The notes beneath the pieces are model-generated. The model did no database searches. It saw only the letters and a program-made list of their open reading frames with translations, and was not told where the DNA came from. A DNA stretch of 61,684 nt from Phytoactinopolyspora limicola (GTDB taxonomy: Bacteria > Actinomycetota > Actinomycetes > Jiangellales > Jiangellaceae). The translations under genes were made by a program, and so were the position numbers. Shown piece by piece: positions 34,846-43,136 of this stretch. The first letter of the stretch is position 1. Every line of letters starts with the position of its first letter. The stretch spans positions 1 through 61,684 of the forward strand of contig NZ_JAAOEN010000024.1 of NCBI RefSeq assembly GCF_011320225.1, given 5' to 3'.

Positions 34846-35436
34846 TCAGCCCCGCGGCTCTCGCCACATGGGGATCACCGTCGGACCGTCCGGAAGGACG
34901 ATCTCCCCCGTCGGGCGAAACCCGAACTTTTCGTAGAGCGGTACGTTGCCCAGCGCCGACGACTCCAGGTATGCGGGCATACCCGCGGCGTCGACCCGCG
35001 CTAGTCCGTCTCGTAGCAACGCGCCACCGATTCCGCGACCCGGCCACGCTGCGCCGACGGTCTGCAAATACCAATGGGGCGGACTCTTCGGCCTGGCCCG
35101 GGCGACGGTACGGAAACTGGCACCCGCCCGTGGCAGGGCGGTGCCCAGCGCACGCACGAGGTAGGGGAGATGCCGGAGGGTGACGAGTGGGTTGGAACGC
35201 TGGCCCGGCAACGCCCACAGGGCCGCACCCGCGATCCTGCCGTGGTCGATGGCCACCCAGGTGCCGTGGGGAGTGGTGTAGGCCTCGAAGGCGAACAAGT
35301 GGGTGAGCCGGCGGTGATAGTCGCGCTCCGGGAGCACGTGGCGCATGAAGGGGTCGGTGTCGAAAGCCTGGGCCAGCGCAGCGGCGACGGCAGGCATGTC
35401 GGATCGCTGCGCCTTTCGTACCACTGGACCAGCCAT
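34846..35436 (-). CDS. GNAT-family N-acetyltransferase
   Basis: 196 residues, ATG 35436. The acetyl-CoA site is LQTVGAAWPGRGIGGALLRDGL (motif A), followed by AYLESSALGNVPLYEKFGFRPTGEI (motif B). The N-terminal FDTDPFMRHVLPERD segment resembles actinobacterial GNATs of unknown substrate. Divergent from the MalY-like gene with 74-89 bases between them. Confidence 0.9.
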   Translation of the reverse strand: MAGPVVRKAQRSDMPAVAAALAQAFDTDPFMRHVLPERDYHRRLTHLFAFEAYTTPHGTWVAIDHGRIAGAALWALPGQRSNPLVTLRHLPYLVRALGTALPRAGASFRTVARARPKSPPHWYLQTVGAAWPGRGIGGALLRDGLARVDAAGMPAYLESSALGNVPLYEKFGFRPTGEIVLPDGPTVIPMWREPRG

Positions 35437-35525
35437 GGCTCGACCTTACCGACCGGACACAGGCGTTATGGTCGACACCAGCACATGAGGCGTACCTCGA
35501 CGACTTCGGGATGGGACAGCACAGC

Positions 35526-36704
35526 ATGGTGACGGATCACGTGGGCCACCGGTTCGACGCGCCGACAGTGGAGGATCTCCGGCAGCACGGCAGCGTCAAG
35601 TGGTCCAAGTTTCCGCAGGCCCTCGGCGCGTTCATCGCGGAGATGGACTTCGGCACCGCACCTGCCGTGGCGGCCGGGGTGCGCGCCGCCGCCGATCAGG
35701 CCATGTTCGGCTACCTGCCTGACGCGCTGGCCAGCGACCTCGGTGCGGCTTGCGCCGAATGGCACGAGCGCCGCTACGGCTGGGCGGTCGACCCAGCCTC
35801 CGTACACCCCGTCGCCGACGTCCTGCGGGCTCTCGAGGTCACCATCCGGCACTTCACCCGCCCGGACAGCCCCATCGCGCTGCCCACACCGGCGTACATG
35901 CCGTTTCTCTCCATCCCGGAGATGATGGGCCGCGAGATCATCCAGGTGCCGATGCTGGAGGGGGAGGACGGGTGGAGATACGACCTCGACGCCCTGGATC
36001 AGGCGTTCGCCGCCGGCGCCGGCCTGCTGGTGTTGTGCAACCCGCACAATCCGATCGGACGGGTGCTGCGCGACGACGAAATGGTCGCCATCGCCGAGGT
36101 GGTGGAGCGGCATGGCGGCCGGGTGTTCGCCGACGAGATCCACGCGCCGCTGGTATATGAGGGACACCGTCACCGGCCGTACGCGTCGTTGTCCCCCATG
36201 ACCGCTGGCCACACCGTCACGGCGACCTCGGCGTCGAAGGCGTGGAACATCCCGGGACTGAAGTGTGCGCAGCTCATCCTGTCCAACACCGCCGACGTCG
36301 AACGGTGGCGTCGCGGCCACGGAGCAGAGGAGTACCGGTACGGTGCCAGTCCGCTGGGCGCCGCGGCCAACACCGCCGCCTACCGGGACGGCGAGCCGTG
36401 GCTGGACGACGTCGTCGAATATCTGGACGGCAACCGCCGGCTCCTGGGGTCGCTGGTCGCCGAGCACCTGCCCGGAGTCCGCTACACCATGCCGGAAGGC
36501 ACCTATCTGGCGTGGCTGGACGTGCGCGAGGCCGAGCTCCCGTCCGATGATCCGGCGCAGCTGATCCGGGAGCACGGTGGGGTCGCGTTGGTGAACGGTG
36601 TGGACTGTGGCGCCGCGGGGGCCGGGTTCATCCGGCTCAACTTCGCCACACCCGCCCCGATCCTCGAAGAGATCGTCCTCGGCATCGCCCGCGTGTGCAC
36701 CTGA
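35526..36704 (+). CDS. MalY/PatB-type cystathionine beta-lyase/aminotransferase
   Basis: About 392 residues. ATG 35526 has GGGA nine bases upstream; ATG 35511 is also in frame. Type I PLP enzyme: GSVKWSKFPQALGAFIAEMDF (the MalY N-terminal signature), LLVLCNPHNPIGRVLRDDEM, VFADEIHAPLVY and the PLP Lys238 in TATSASKAWNIPGLKCAQ. It probably cleaves cystathionine or other C-S bonds. The last three residues (VCT) and the stop are encoded by the start of repeat element D1, so the native C-terminus may have been trimmed. Confidence 0.93.
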   Translation: MVTDHVGHRFDAPTVEDLRQHGSVKWSKFPQALGAFIAEMDFGTAPAVAAGVRAAADQAMFGYLPDALASDLGAACAEWHERRYGWAVDPASVHPVADVLRALEVTIRHFTRPDSPIALPTPAYMPFLSIPEMMGREIIQVPMLEGEDGWRYDLDALDQAFAAGAGLLVLCNPHNPIGRVLRDDEMVAIAEVVERHGGRVFADEIHAPLVYEGHRHRPYASLSPMTAGHTVTATSASKAWNIPGLKCAQLILSNTADVERWRRGHGAEEYRYGASPLGAAANTAAYRDGEPWLDDVVEYLDGNRRLLGSLVAEHLPGVRYTMPEGTYLAWLDVREAELPSDDPAQLIREHGGVALVNGVDCGAAGAGFIRLNFATPAPILEEIVLGIARVCT

Positions 36705-36880
36705 TCTCCGTTTGTGCACCTGATCGTTTCTATGGCGACGATCAGGTGCACAAGCGATGGCGACGCCATTGGTCGACGCGTGGTGGTGTCGTCCGATCAC
36801 GTCTCACGATGCGAACGTCCGACGATCAGATGCATCAACGGGCTGTCACGGTCGGAGCATGCATCTGATCGTCCGGAGCC
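36693..36880. repeat. Composite palindromic element D, copy 1
   Basis: Starts with GTGTGCACCTGATCTCCGTT (continuing TG), identical over 22 bases to 53926-53947. Hairpin 1: 16-bp arms 36712-36727 and 36738-36753 with a ten-base loop. Hairpin 2: perfect 15-bp arms 36821-36835 and 36859-36873 (GACGATCAGATGCAT). The left half of an outer stem (CGTCTCACGATGCGAACG near 36801) has no partner on the right, where GGAGCC repeats begin. Compared with copy 2, the 3' flank is missing and abuts a sigma-factor remnant. Confidence 0.85.
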
Positions 36881-36902
36881 GGAGCCGGAGCCGGAGCCGC
36901 AA

Positions 36903-37304
36903 CGGGATCGGGGGACGGTGCAGGCCGCGATCGCCGCTGTTCATGCGGAGGCGACCCGGCCGGAAGACACTGACTGGTCTCAGGTACTGGCGTTGTACGG
37001 GATGTTGTCCCGGATGGTGCCGCAGAACCCGATGGTGATGCTCAATCATGCGGTGGCCCTGGCGATGGTCGACGGACCACGGGCAGGGTTGGAAATGTTG
37101 GACGGTTTGGAAGACGACCATCGGCTGGTCCGACACCACCGGCCCAGTGCGGTACGGGCACATCTACTGGAGATGGCTGGCGACTCCGACGCTGCCCAGG
37201 AGGCTTGTCTGGTGGCTGCGGCCCGGACGACGAGTCTGCCCGAACAGCGGTACCTGCAAGCCCGTGCGGCCCGGATCCCAACCGCCAACACCAACCCACG
37301 CTGA
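36903..37304 (+). pseudogene. C-terminal remnant of an ECF sigma factor (SigJ/DUF6596-type)
   Basis: About 133 residues ending at TGA 37302 resemble the extra C-terminal helical domain of the large ECF sigma factors in actinobacteria: VQAAIAAVHAEA, DTDWSQVLALYGMLSRM, NPMVMLNHAVALAMVDGP and the RAHLLEMAGDSDAA stretch, ending SLPEQRYLQARAARI. The sigma-2 and sigma-4 domains are absent: upstream is GGAGCC repeat DNA and element D1. No start with a ribosome site is seen. Probably a deletion relic rather than a gene, although a small expressed protein is not excluded. Confidence 0.7.
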
Positions 37305-37326
37305 CCCACGCAGGACACTAGATCCG

Positions 37327-37433
37327 CTGTCTGCTTCCTTGCTGCGCGCCGCCGTGTGCAGCAAGCCTCCTTGTTGTCGCCCTGACAACAGTGAGCTTCC
37401 TTATGGCGATGGCTTGCCTGCAGTAAGCGTCCT
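37327..37433. repeat. Degenerate AAGCNTCCTT repeats
   Basis: CAGCAAGCCTCCTTGTTG at 37359, CAGTGAGCTTCCTTATGG at 37389 and CAGTAAGCGTCCTTGTGG at 37421, with a poorer copy (CTGTCTGCTTCCTTG) near 37327; spacing 30-32 bases. Lies in the gap between the sigma remnant and imuB. No coding potential seen. Confidence 0.6.
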
Positions 37434-37436
37434 TGT

Positions 37437-37567
37437 GGTGGCGGCGCGGCTGGGGGTGCGGTGGCGGCGAGCTGGGGTGCGGTGGCGGCGCGGCTGGGGG
37501 TGCGGTGGCGGCGCGGCTGGGGGTGCGGTGGCGGCGCGGCTGGGGTGCGGTGGCGGCGCGGCTGGGG
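37437..37567. repeat. GC-rich tandem repeat (six units of 21-23 bp)
   Basis: Units begin TGCGGTGGCGGCGCGGCTGG at 37457, 37478, 37501, 37524 and 37546, with a leading partial unit from 37437; unit lengths 21-23 because the G-run varies. It starts 33 bases beyond the imuB stop on the minus strand. Likely variable between strains by slippage. Confidence 0.85.
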
Positions 37568-37599
37568 CGGCGACCGGGGTGGCGACCGGGGCCGGGGCC

Positions 37600-39129
37600 T
37601 TAGGTGTAGATCGCCTCGACGGCCCATTGACCATTCTCGACGGTGAGCAGCCAGGCCCGGCCGTCGTCGGTGGTGACCTGGAACCGGGCACAACGCCGGC
37701 TGCGACGGCGATCCCACCAGTACTCGCGGATCGGCCAGGGTCCGGTCCAGGCGGTGATGGTGAATGTTTCGCGCCCCACGACGAGCTGGGTCGGGGGCGC
37801 CGACACCACTGAGCGTCCACTGACCGTGACCGGCTCACCGGTGGTGTCGAGGATCCGAGCCGATCGGGGTTCGGCTGGGACGATGGACGGCGCTGGCCGA
37901 GGGACTCGGCCCGGCCACGGGTGCTCGGCGGGTAGGGCCGGGGCCGTTGTGTCACCCCATGGCACCCGCACCACCTGTTCGGCTGGTCCGCGGCCTCCCG
38001 CGAGCCGGGGCCGGGTCACGGCGGTATGGCCGAGCATGACCTGGATCCGAGTAGCTGCCCGGGAGACGTGTTCGTCGTTCTCTGCCTGCCCCCACAGTGG
38101 GAGTTGCCGTCCGGTATCGATGACGACCTGGTCGGGGGTCAGTGCGAGGCGGGCCAGGCTACCGGTCAGCCGGCCGGCGGTGCGCCAGGCATCCAGCTGC
38201 CAGCGGACCCGCTCGGCCACCGCGAGACTGGACAACAAGCCGTCGTGCCGCCACAGCCGGGCCAGGCTCTGGCCGTCGGTGGTGCTGGCCTCGACCTCTA
38301 CCCGGACGCAGGCCAGCCCGCGTTCACCCAGCTTGGCGTGCATGAGGTCGGCCAGGCTCTTGGCGGCGAACACCGCGGGTTCAGATTGCTCGATTGGGGG
38401 CTCGAACTCGAGATGTGCGGAGAGGTCTTCACCAGGTGGGCGGGTGGCCGGCGGGCGGGCCTCCAGGCCGGAGGCGAGCCGGTGGGCGGTAGCGCCTTCG
38501 GCGCCGAAGCGGGCAAGGACGTCGCGGAGCGGTAACTCGACGAGGCGGCCCAGTGTGCGGATGCCGAGCCGGACCAGGACATCGGTCAGATCCGGCAGGT
38601 CCAGGACGGACACGGGATGTCGGGCGAGGAATTCAGCCGTGCCGGACGACGGGATGAGGCAGAGCCCGTCGGTGTCGTCCAAGGCGGCCCGGGCGGCGAG
38701 GTTGGCCGCGAAGACGCCGTCGGCCACACCGACGGCGCAGATGAAGTCTCGGCTCAGCACCGCGTCGCGGATCAGCGTAGCCACGGATTCTTCTCCACCG
38801 TAGTACCGGCTCGGCCCCCGGGCGGGGATCGCCAGCAGGCCGGGACGGATCATCTCCACCCGCGGGCAGACCTCCTCGACGAGCGCAACGACCTGCTCGA
38901 ACGCGCGAGTCTCGCCCTCAGGGTCGGCTTCGAGGACGGTGAGCTCTGGGCAGAACCGTTGGGCATCGCGCAGCCGCTGGCCACGGCGGACCCCGGTAGC
39001 CCGGGCCGCCGGGGTACAGGCGGAAACTCGGGCGGAGCTAAGCACGACGGCGGGGATCGCGGGGTCGGTTCCAGCGGCGGTGAGGGGCCAGTCTGGGCAC
39101 CAGACCACGAGTGTGCGTTGCTGATCCAT
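37600..39129 (-). CDS. imuB: ImuB, catalytically inactive Y-family polymerase-like mutasome hub
   Basis: 509 residues from ATG 39129, overlapping the ImuA' stop by one base. Begins RTLVVWCPDWPLTAAG, the ImuB form of the Y-family palm, where the catalytic acidic residues of DinB are replaced; continues with SSARVSACTPAARATGVRRG, RPGLLAIPARGPSRYYGGEE, a helix-hairpin-helix segment (LDLPDLTDVLVRLGIRTLGR) and a little-finger-like domain. The C-terminus (EYWWDRRRSRRCARFQV ... GQWAVEAIYT) is typical of actinobacterial ImuB. It links DnaE2, the beta clamp and ImuA' in SOS mutagenesis; DnaE2 is encoded 6 kb away. Confidence 0.92.
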   Translation of the reverse strand: MDQQRTLVVWCPDWPLTAAGTDPAIPAVVLSSARVSACTPAARATGVRRGQRLRDAQRFCPELTVLEADPEGETRAFEQVVALVEEVCPRVEMIRPGLLAIPARGPSRYYGGEESVATLIRDAVLSRDFICAVGVADGVFAANLAARAALDDTDGLCLIPSSGTAEFLARHPVSVLDLPDLTDVLVRLGIRTLGRLVELPLRDVLARFGAEGATAHRLASGLEARPPATRPPGEDLSAHLEFEPPIEQSEPAVFAAKSLADLMHAKLGERGLACVRVEVEASTTDGQSLARLWRHDGLLSSLAVAERVRWQLDAWRTAGRLTGSLARLALTPDQVVIDTGRQLPLWGQAENDEHVSRAATRIQVMLGHTAVTRPRLAGGRGPAEQVVRVPWGDTTAPALPAEHPWPGRVPRPAPSIVPAEPRSARILDTTGEPVTVSGRSVVSAPPTQLVVGRETFTITAWTGPWPIREYWWDRRRSRRCARFQVTTDDGRAWLLTVENGQWAVEAIYT

Positions 39130-39845
39130 CACGCCACCTGATGGGTGCTGGAAACCGGGGTGGTGGTGCTGGCCTGCCGCTCGGACATGTTGGTCACCGA
39201 GGCTAGTTCGGCACTGCTCACCGAGCCGTCGGGGCCGGGCAGCCACAACCAAGCAGAGCGTGGCCGACCTCCGGTGCGGCGTCCTTCCGCCACAACTTTC
39301 ACGCGTCGGCTGTGTAAGTGTCCATGGCCTTGCTGGACTCCCAGCCACGACGAGGACTCCACCCGTAGCCGTACCGACGCGCCGTCCCACCCGCCGGTGG
39401 TAATCAGCGCGCAGCCGGACCGGCGAGCCAGGGCGGTGAGCCGCCGGACGATACCAGCCTGCGGCCGGGCTGGTGGCTGGAGCAGGACGATATCGACGGC
39501 TTCCAAAAGTGCTGCGGTGACATCGGCCCACCGGTCCGCCGGACGGTCGACGAGCAGGACTCGATCAAGATCGCAGCCAAGATCGGCAGCGGCGACGGCG
39601 CCCAGCTCGGGTAGACCAACAACCGCACTCCAGGAACCTTCCTGCGAGGCCCCGGCGAGCAGCGCCAGCGCCAGCGCACCTGGGGCGTCGAGACTGACCA
39701 CCTGACCGCGGGGGAGTCCGGAGAGTAGCCCATGGAAGGCCGGTAGGACCGGGAGAGAGAACTCTTCAAGAGCGGTGTACAAATGTTCGGTTCCGGCTAC
39801 CTTGGCCAGTGCTTCGGCCGCTCGCTGACGTCTCGATGGCCTCAT
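39129..39845 (-). CDS. imuA': ImuA' (RecA-like mutasome accessory protein)
   Basis: 238 residues. Weakly RecA-like: GLPRGQVVSLDAPGALALALLAGA corresponds to the Walker A region but lacks the GKT lysine, and LDRVLLVDRPADRWADVTAALLEAVDIVLLQPP follows the RecA core pattern. C-terminal Ser/Thr-rich tail. Acts with ImuB and DnaE2 in damage-induced translesion synthesis. ATG 39845 lies only ten bases from a LexA box, so the transcript must have a very short or no leader. Confidence 0.87.
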   Translation of the reverse strand: MRPSRRQRAAEALAKVAGTEHLYTALEEFSLPVLPAFHGLLSGLPRGQVVSLDAPGALALALLAGASQEGSWSAVVGLPELGAVAAADLGCDLDRVLLVDRPADRWADVTAALLEAVDIVLLQPPARPQAGIVRRLTALARRSGCALITTGGWDGASVRLRVESSSWLGVQQGHGHLHSRRVKVVAEGRRTGGRPRSAWLWLPGPDGSVSSAELASVTNMSERQASTTTPVSSTHQVA

Positions 39846-39855
39846 GCTTCAACTA

Positions 39856-39871
39856 TCGAATGTGTGTTCGA
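39856..39871 (-). promoter_or_regulatory. LexA (SOS) box of imuA'-imuB
   Basis: TCGAATGTGTGTTCGA, one mismatch from the actinobacterial consensus TCGAAC-N4-GTTCGA. It sits directly upstream of the imuA' start codon and should repress the mutasome pair until DNA damage. Confidence 0.85.
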
Positions 39872-39935
39872 TTCTGTCAACCGCCTACACCGCGAGCTTC
39901 GCCCGGTGGCCGCCCGTCGCTACGGCGCCAGCATG

Positions 39936-40442
39936 CTATGCCGGCACCCAATCCTTGAAGCCGAGCTGTTGGTACAGCGCCAGGGCGGGTTCGTTGTCGC
40001 CGCTCACCCGTAATGCCAGTCGCGTATCGTCGGCGCCCGCGATGGCAGCCTGTGTGCCGCGCACCAAGGTCCTGGCCAAACCGCGGCGTCGATGTAACCG
40101 GTCGGTGAACAGTTCGATGATGAACGGACAGTCGGGAGTGTCTGGCCACGGCGCTCGAACGACCAATAGCAGCGCCGCGACGATCTGCTGGTCGCTTGAT
40201 GTAGCAACCAGGGAGGCGTTCTGCCACAGCTCGCCGTAGTCGCCAGCGAAGGAGGCTCGGACGTCGGTCAGTGCGTCTTCATAGGTGGCGCTCGCTGTCC
40301 CCGGATCGTAGGACTCGAAATACAACCGACCGAGCGCTTCGGTATCCGCTGGCCGGCAGGGCCGAATCGCATATCCCGCTGGCGCGTCACGCCGAGACGT
40401 CGGCGTCGTGGCTGGGCAGACCAGTGTCCGTTGTGTAGACAC
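39936..40442 (-). CDS. GNAT-family N-acetyltransferase
   Basis: 168 residues. N-terminal YAIRPCRPADTEALGRLYFESY is typical of GNATs; the acetyl-CoA site is LFTDRLHRRRGLARTLVRGTQ and the C-terminal LRVSGDNEPALALYQQLGFKDW completes motif B. Substrate unknown. It lies alone between the imuA' promoter and the methyltransferase gene, same strand as both. Confidence 0.88.
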   Translation of the reverse strand: MSTQRTLVCPATTPTSRRDAPAGYAIRPCRPADTEALGRLYFESYDPGTASATYEDALTDVRASFAGDYGELWQNASLVATSSDQQIVAALLLVVRAPWPDTPDCPFIIELFTDRLHRRRGLARTLVRGTQAAIAGADDTRLALRVSGDNEPALALYQQLGFKDWVPA

Positions 40443-40538
40443 CCGAACATTCTGACAGAATCGCGCGCCAGTTGCCGCTCGATATTGGCTGTCGCCGTGG
40501 CCCGCCGCGAGGTCGGATACGGCGGCGCGGATGAGGCT

Positions 40539-41291
40539 TCATCTGGGGTGGTTGGACCGTCGCAAAACCAGAGTGACGAAGCCGAGTGTGCCTCGGTAGC
40601 CGCGCAGCCAGGCGTCGCGATGGCTATTCGCGACCGCCATGGCTTCGATGCTGCCGGGGTCGTCAGGGTGGTCGAGGGCCCAGCTAGCGACCGCGCCGGT
40701 CCATGCCCACTCGTAGTCGTCCCACTCGTGCTGGGTGCTCACGTGCCCGGCGATCGGGATCCAGCCTTCGGCCCGGATCTGGTCGACCGTCGTCGCGAGG
40801 TCGCTGTATTCGTCGGCACTGAATCCGACGTCGAGGGTCTCCGGGCCCGGGGGTTGTTCCCAGAACCCGTCGCCGAGTACCAGGCATCCACCGGTGGCGA
40901 CGTGGCGTCCGGCGGCTTGGATGGTGGGCAGCAGGCCCCCGAATGCGTGGGTGGCGCCGACGCTGAGGACAACGTCGAACGAATGGTCCGGCTGGAACTC
41001 GTTCGCGTCGATGGCGTGTAGCGCGATCCGTTCGGGCCGGCCCACACCACGGAGGGTCTGTCGGGCGTCGTTGATTGCTTCCGCGTCGACGTCCACACCC
41101 TCCACGTGAAGGTCGGGATGATCTTGCAGGGCATGGCTCAGCCAGGCACCCTCGGCGCAACCGAGGTCGAGTAGGTGCTCGTCGCCGCGCTTGATGGCAT
41201 GGCTGAGCAGCATGCGGACGGAGGCGCCGTGTAGCGGGGCGGCGATCGGGTGGTTGGTGTGGGCGATGCGACTGAGCTGGCTGCGATCCAT
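40539..41291 (-). CDS. Class I SAM-dependent methyltransferase
   Basis: 250 residues. SAM-binding motif I HLLDLGCAEGAWLSHAL, acidic residue after strand 2 (VEGVDVDAEAIND), and FDVVLSVGATHAFGG at motif IV; the C-terminal part (AWTGAVASWALDHPDD) is shared with small-molecule methyltransferases in actinobacteria. No neighbour reveals the substrate. ATG 41291; divergent from a GNAT gene. Confidence 0.88.
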   Translation of the reverse strand: MDRSQLSRIAHTNHPIAAPLHGASVRMLLSHAIKRGDEHLLDLGCAEGAWLSHALQDHPDLHVEGVDVDAEAINDARQTLRGVGRPERIALHAIDANEFQPDHSFDVVLSVGATHAFGGLLPTIQAAGRHVATGGCLVLGDGFWEQPPGPETLDVGFSADEYSDLATTVDQIRAEGWIPIAGHVSTQHEWDDYEWAWTGAVASWALDHPDDPGSIEAMAVANSHRDAWLRGYRGTLGFVTLVLRRSNHPR

Positions 41292-41326
41292 CGGGTCATC
41301 CTGTCAACGATGGCGGCGGGGCGCCG

Positions 41327-41884
41327 GTGAATATTCGGCTGCGGGCGCCGGGCTTGGTGGGTATAAAGGTCGACGTGATCCGGGTTGCCCGTGCCGACGA
41401 CTTAATCGCCCTGCAAGAGATCGAGGTCGCGGCCGGTGCGCCGTTCCGTGACCTCGGCATGGACATGATCGCCGACGACGATCCGCCTACCGTCGCAGAT
41501 CTGACGGCGTTTCAGGTCGACGGCCGGGCCTGGGTGTCCGTCGACGAGCGTGACGTCCCGGTGGCTTATGTACTTGCCCAGGTGGTCGACGGGGAAGCAC
41601 ATGTCGAGCAGGTCTCCGTGCATCCGCGCTACGCCCGGCGCGGGCTGGGCCGCGACCTGCTGGAGGTGGTGGCCGACTGGGGGCGTCGGCAGGGTCTGGC
41701 CGGGCTAACCCTCACCACCTACGCCGACGTTCCATGGAACGCGCCGTACTACATCCGCCTTGGGTTCCGGGTACTGGCCGACGGTGAGCTCACCGACGGT
41801 TTGCGACGCATCCGCGAGGAGGAGGCCGCCCGGGGGTTGGATGCCTGGCCGCGGGTGGTGATGCGGCGGCCGCTGACACGCTAG
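41327..41884 (+). CDS. GNAT-family N-acetyltransferase
   Basis: 185 residues from GTG 41327; GTG 41375 (MIRVARADDL) with AAAGG upstream is an equally good start and fits the family better. CoA-binding motif VEQVSVHPRYARRGLGRDLLEVVADWG, then LTLTTYADVPWNAPYYIRLGFRVL. The FRDLGMDMIADDDPPTVADL segment is common to GNATs near transport genes. Substrate unknown. Confidence 0.9.
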   Translation: MNIRLRAPGLVGIKVDVIRVARADDLIALQEIEVAAGAPFRDLGMDMIADDDPPTVADLTAFQVDGRAWVSVDERDVPVAYVLAQVVDGEAHVEQVSVHPRYARRGLGRDLLEVVADWGRRQGLAGLTLTTYADVPWNAPYYIRLGFRVLADGELTDGLRRIREEEAARGLDAWPRVVMRRPLTR

Positions 41885-41949
41885 TGCGCATGGTGCACTC
41901 GACCGTCGAACTGCACATAACCGAGGGTGATTTGTGCCAGGGCGGAAGC

Positions 41950-41980
41950 GTTGATTATCGTTGCGATAACGATAATCAAC
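41950..41980. promoter_or_regulatory. Perfect 13-5-13 inverted repeat, metal-regulator-type operator
   Basis: GTTGATTATCGTT (41950-41962) and its exact complement AACGATAATCAAC (41968-41980) around GCGAT. GATAATC half-sites are typical of Fur-family boxes. It is 19 bases before the importer start at 42000, where a repressor would block the promoter. Assignment to Fur, Zur or another metal sensor is inference; no regulator gene is adjacent. Confidence 0.75.
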
Positions 41981-41999
41981 ACATTCTGCGGGGAGTCGG

Positions 42000-43136
42000 A
42001 TGCGATCTCGGGGGATGGCGCCGGCCGAGACAGCGCCGGCCGAGACAGCGCATCAAGTCCGTACCGCCGAGATGCACCACGGTGCCAGCGCTACCGCCAC
42101 TACCGGCACCGAAGATGGCGTCCGCCCCCGGACTCGCACCCGTGCCGTCGCCGCCCTGGGTGCCTTGGCGGCGCTGCTGCTCGGCGCGCTGGTATTAGCC
42201 GTATCGATCGGCCCGATCCAGATCCCGTTCACGGAAACTGTCCAGGTGGTCCTCGGCAACCGGAGCAGTGAGCACGCATCGATCATCGACAGCATCCGGT
42301 TGCCCCGCGTCCTGGTGGGGTTGTTCGTGGGTGCCGCCCTGGGGGTGGCCGGAGCAGTGATGCAGGCGTTGTTCCGCAACCCGCTCGCCGAACCAGGTGT
42401 GCTCGGAGTATCCAGCGGGGCTGCCGTCGCCGCGGTGGCGGTCATCGTCTCCGGAGCGACCGCGGCTGGCGCCTGGGTTCTGCCGCTCGGCGCCTTCACC
42501 GGGGCACTCGGGGCGCTGGTCCTTGTCTATGCGGTGGCCAGCGCCCGGCGTGACCGGTCCATCGCGACGTTGTTACTGATCGGGATCGCTCTCAACGCGC
42601 TGTTCGGCGCCGTCGTCAGCGCCATGGTCACCAATGCGCCCAATGACGACACGTTGCGCGGCGTGGTCTTCTGGCTCAACGGCGACCTAGTGGCCCGCAC
42701 CTGGAGCCATGTGCAGATGGTAGTTATCCCGGTCGCCATCACTCTGGCGGCCGTGCTCGTCTTCACCCGCGACCTCAACGTCATGCTGCTCGGCGAGGTC
42801 CAGGCCCAGGCTAGTGGGGTTGACGTGGTGCGGCTGCGCCGCGTGCTGCTGGTCCTGGCCGCCGTCCTCACCGGCGCCGCTGTGGCGGTAGCCGGAATCA
42901 TCGGCTTCGTCGGCCTGGTGGTGCCGCACCTGATCCGCATGGTGCTTGGTCCGGATCACCGGTTGCTGCTGCCGAGTGCCGCGCTGCTCGGCGGCACGTT
43001 CTTGGTGCTGGCTGATCTCGTCGCCCGGATGCTGTTCTCACCTGTCACCTTGCAGACCGGTACGGTCACCGCCTTGATCGGTGCACCGGTATTCCTCCTG
43101 CTGGTCTTGCGACGACGACGGGCGCCCCGGACATGA
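42000..43136 (+). CDS. FecCD-type ABC importer permease (siderophore/haem/cobalamin family)
   Basis: 378 residues, ATG 42000 with GGGGAG six bases upstream. A 50-residue hydrophilic N-terminal tail precedes about ten membrane helices. Family marks: SIRLPRVLVGLFVGAALGVAGA, FRNPLAEPGVLGVSSGAAV (the BtuC/FecD signature), FWLNGDLV and GFVGLVVPHLIRMVLGPDHR. Imports iron-siderophore, haem or vitamin B12 with the ATPase and binding protein encoded next. The upstream operator argues for metal- or haem-controlled expression. Confidence 0.94.
   Translation: MRSRGMAPAETAPAETAHQVRTAEMHHGASATATTGTEDGVRPRTRTRAVAALGALAALLLGALVLAVSIGPIQIPFTETVQVVLGNRSSEHASIIDSIRLPRVLVGLFVGAALGVAGAVMQALFRNPLAEPGVLGVSSGAAVAAVAVIVSGATAAGAWVLPLGAFTGALGALVLVYAVASARRDRSIATLLLIGIALNALFGAVVSAMVTNAPNDDTLRGVVFWLNGDLVARTWSHVQMVVIPVAITLAAVLVFTRDLNVMLLGEVQAQASGVDVVRLRRVLLVLAAVLTGAAVAVAGIIGFVGLVVPHLIRMVLGPDHRLLLPSAALLGGTFLVLADLVARMLFSPVTLQTGTVTALIGAPVFLLLVLRRRRAPRT

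Noticed and set aside
37437-37567. CRISPR-like array
   Set aside because: The units are tandem and contiguous with no unique spacers, and no cas genes are present.
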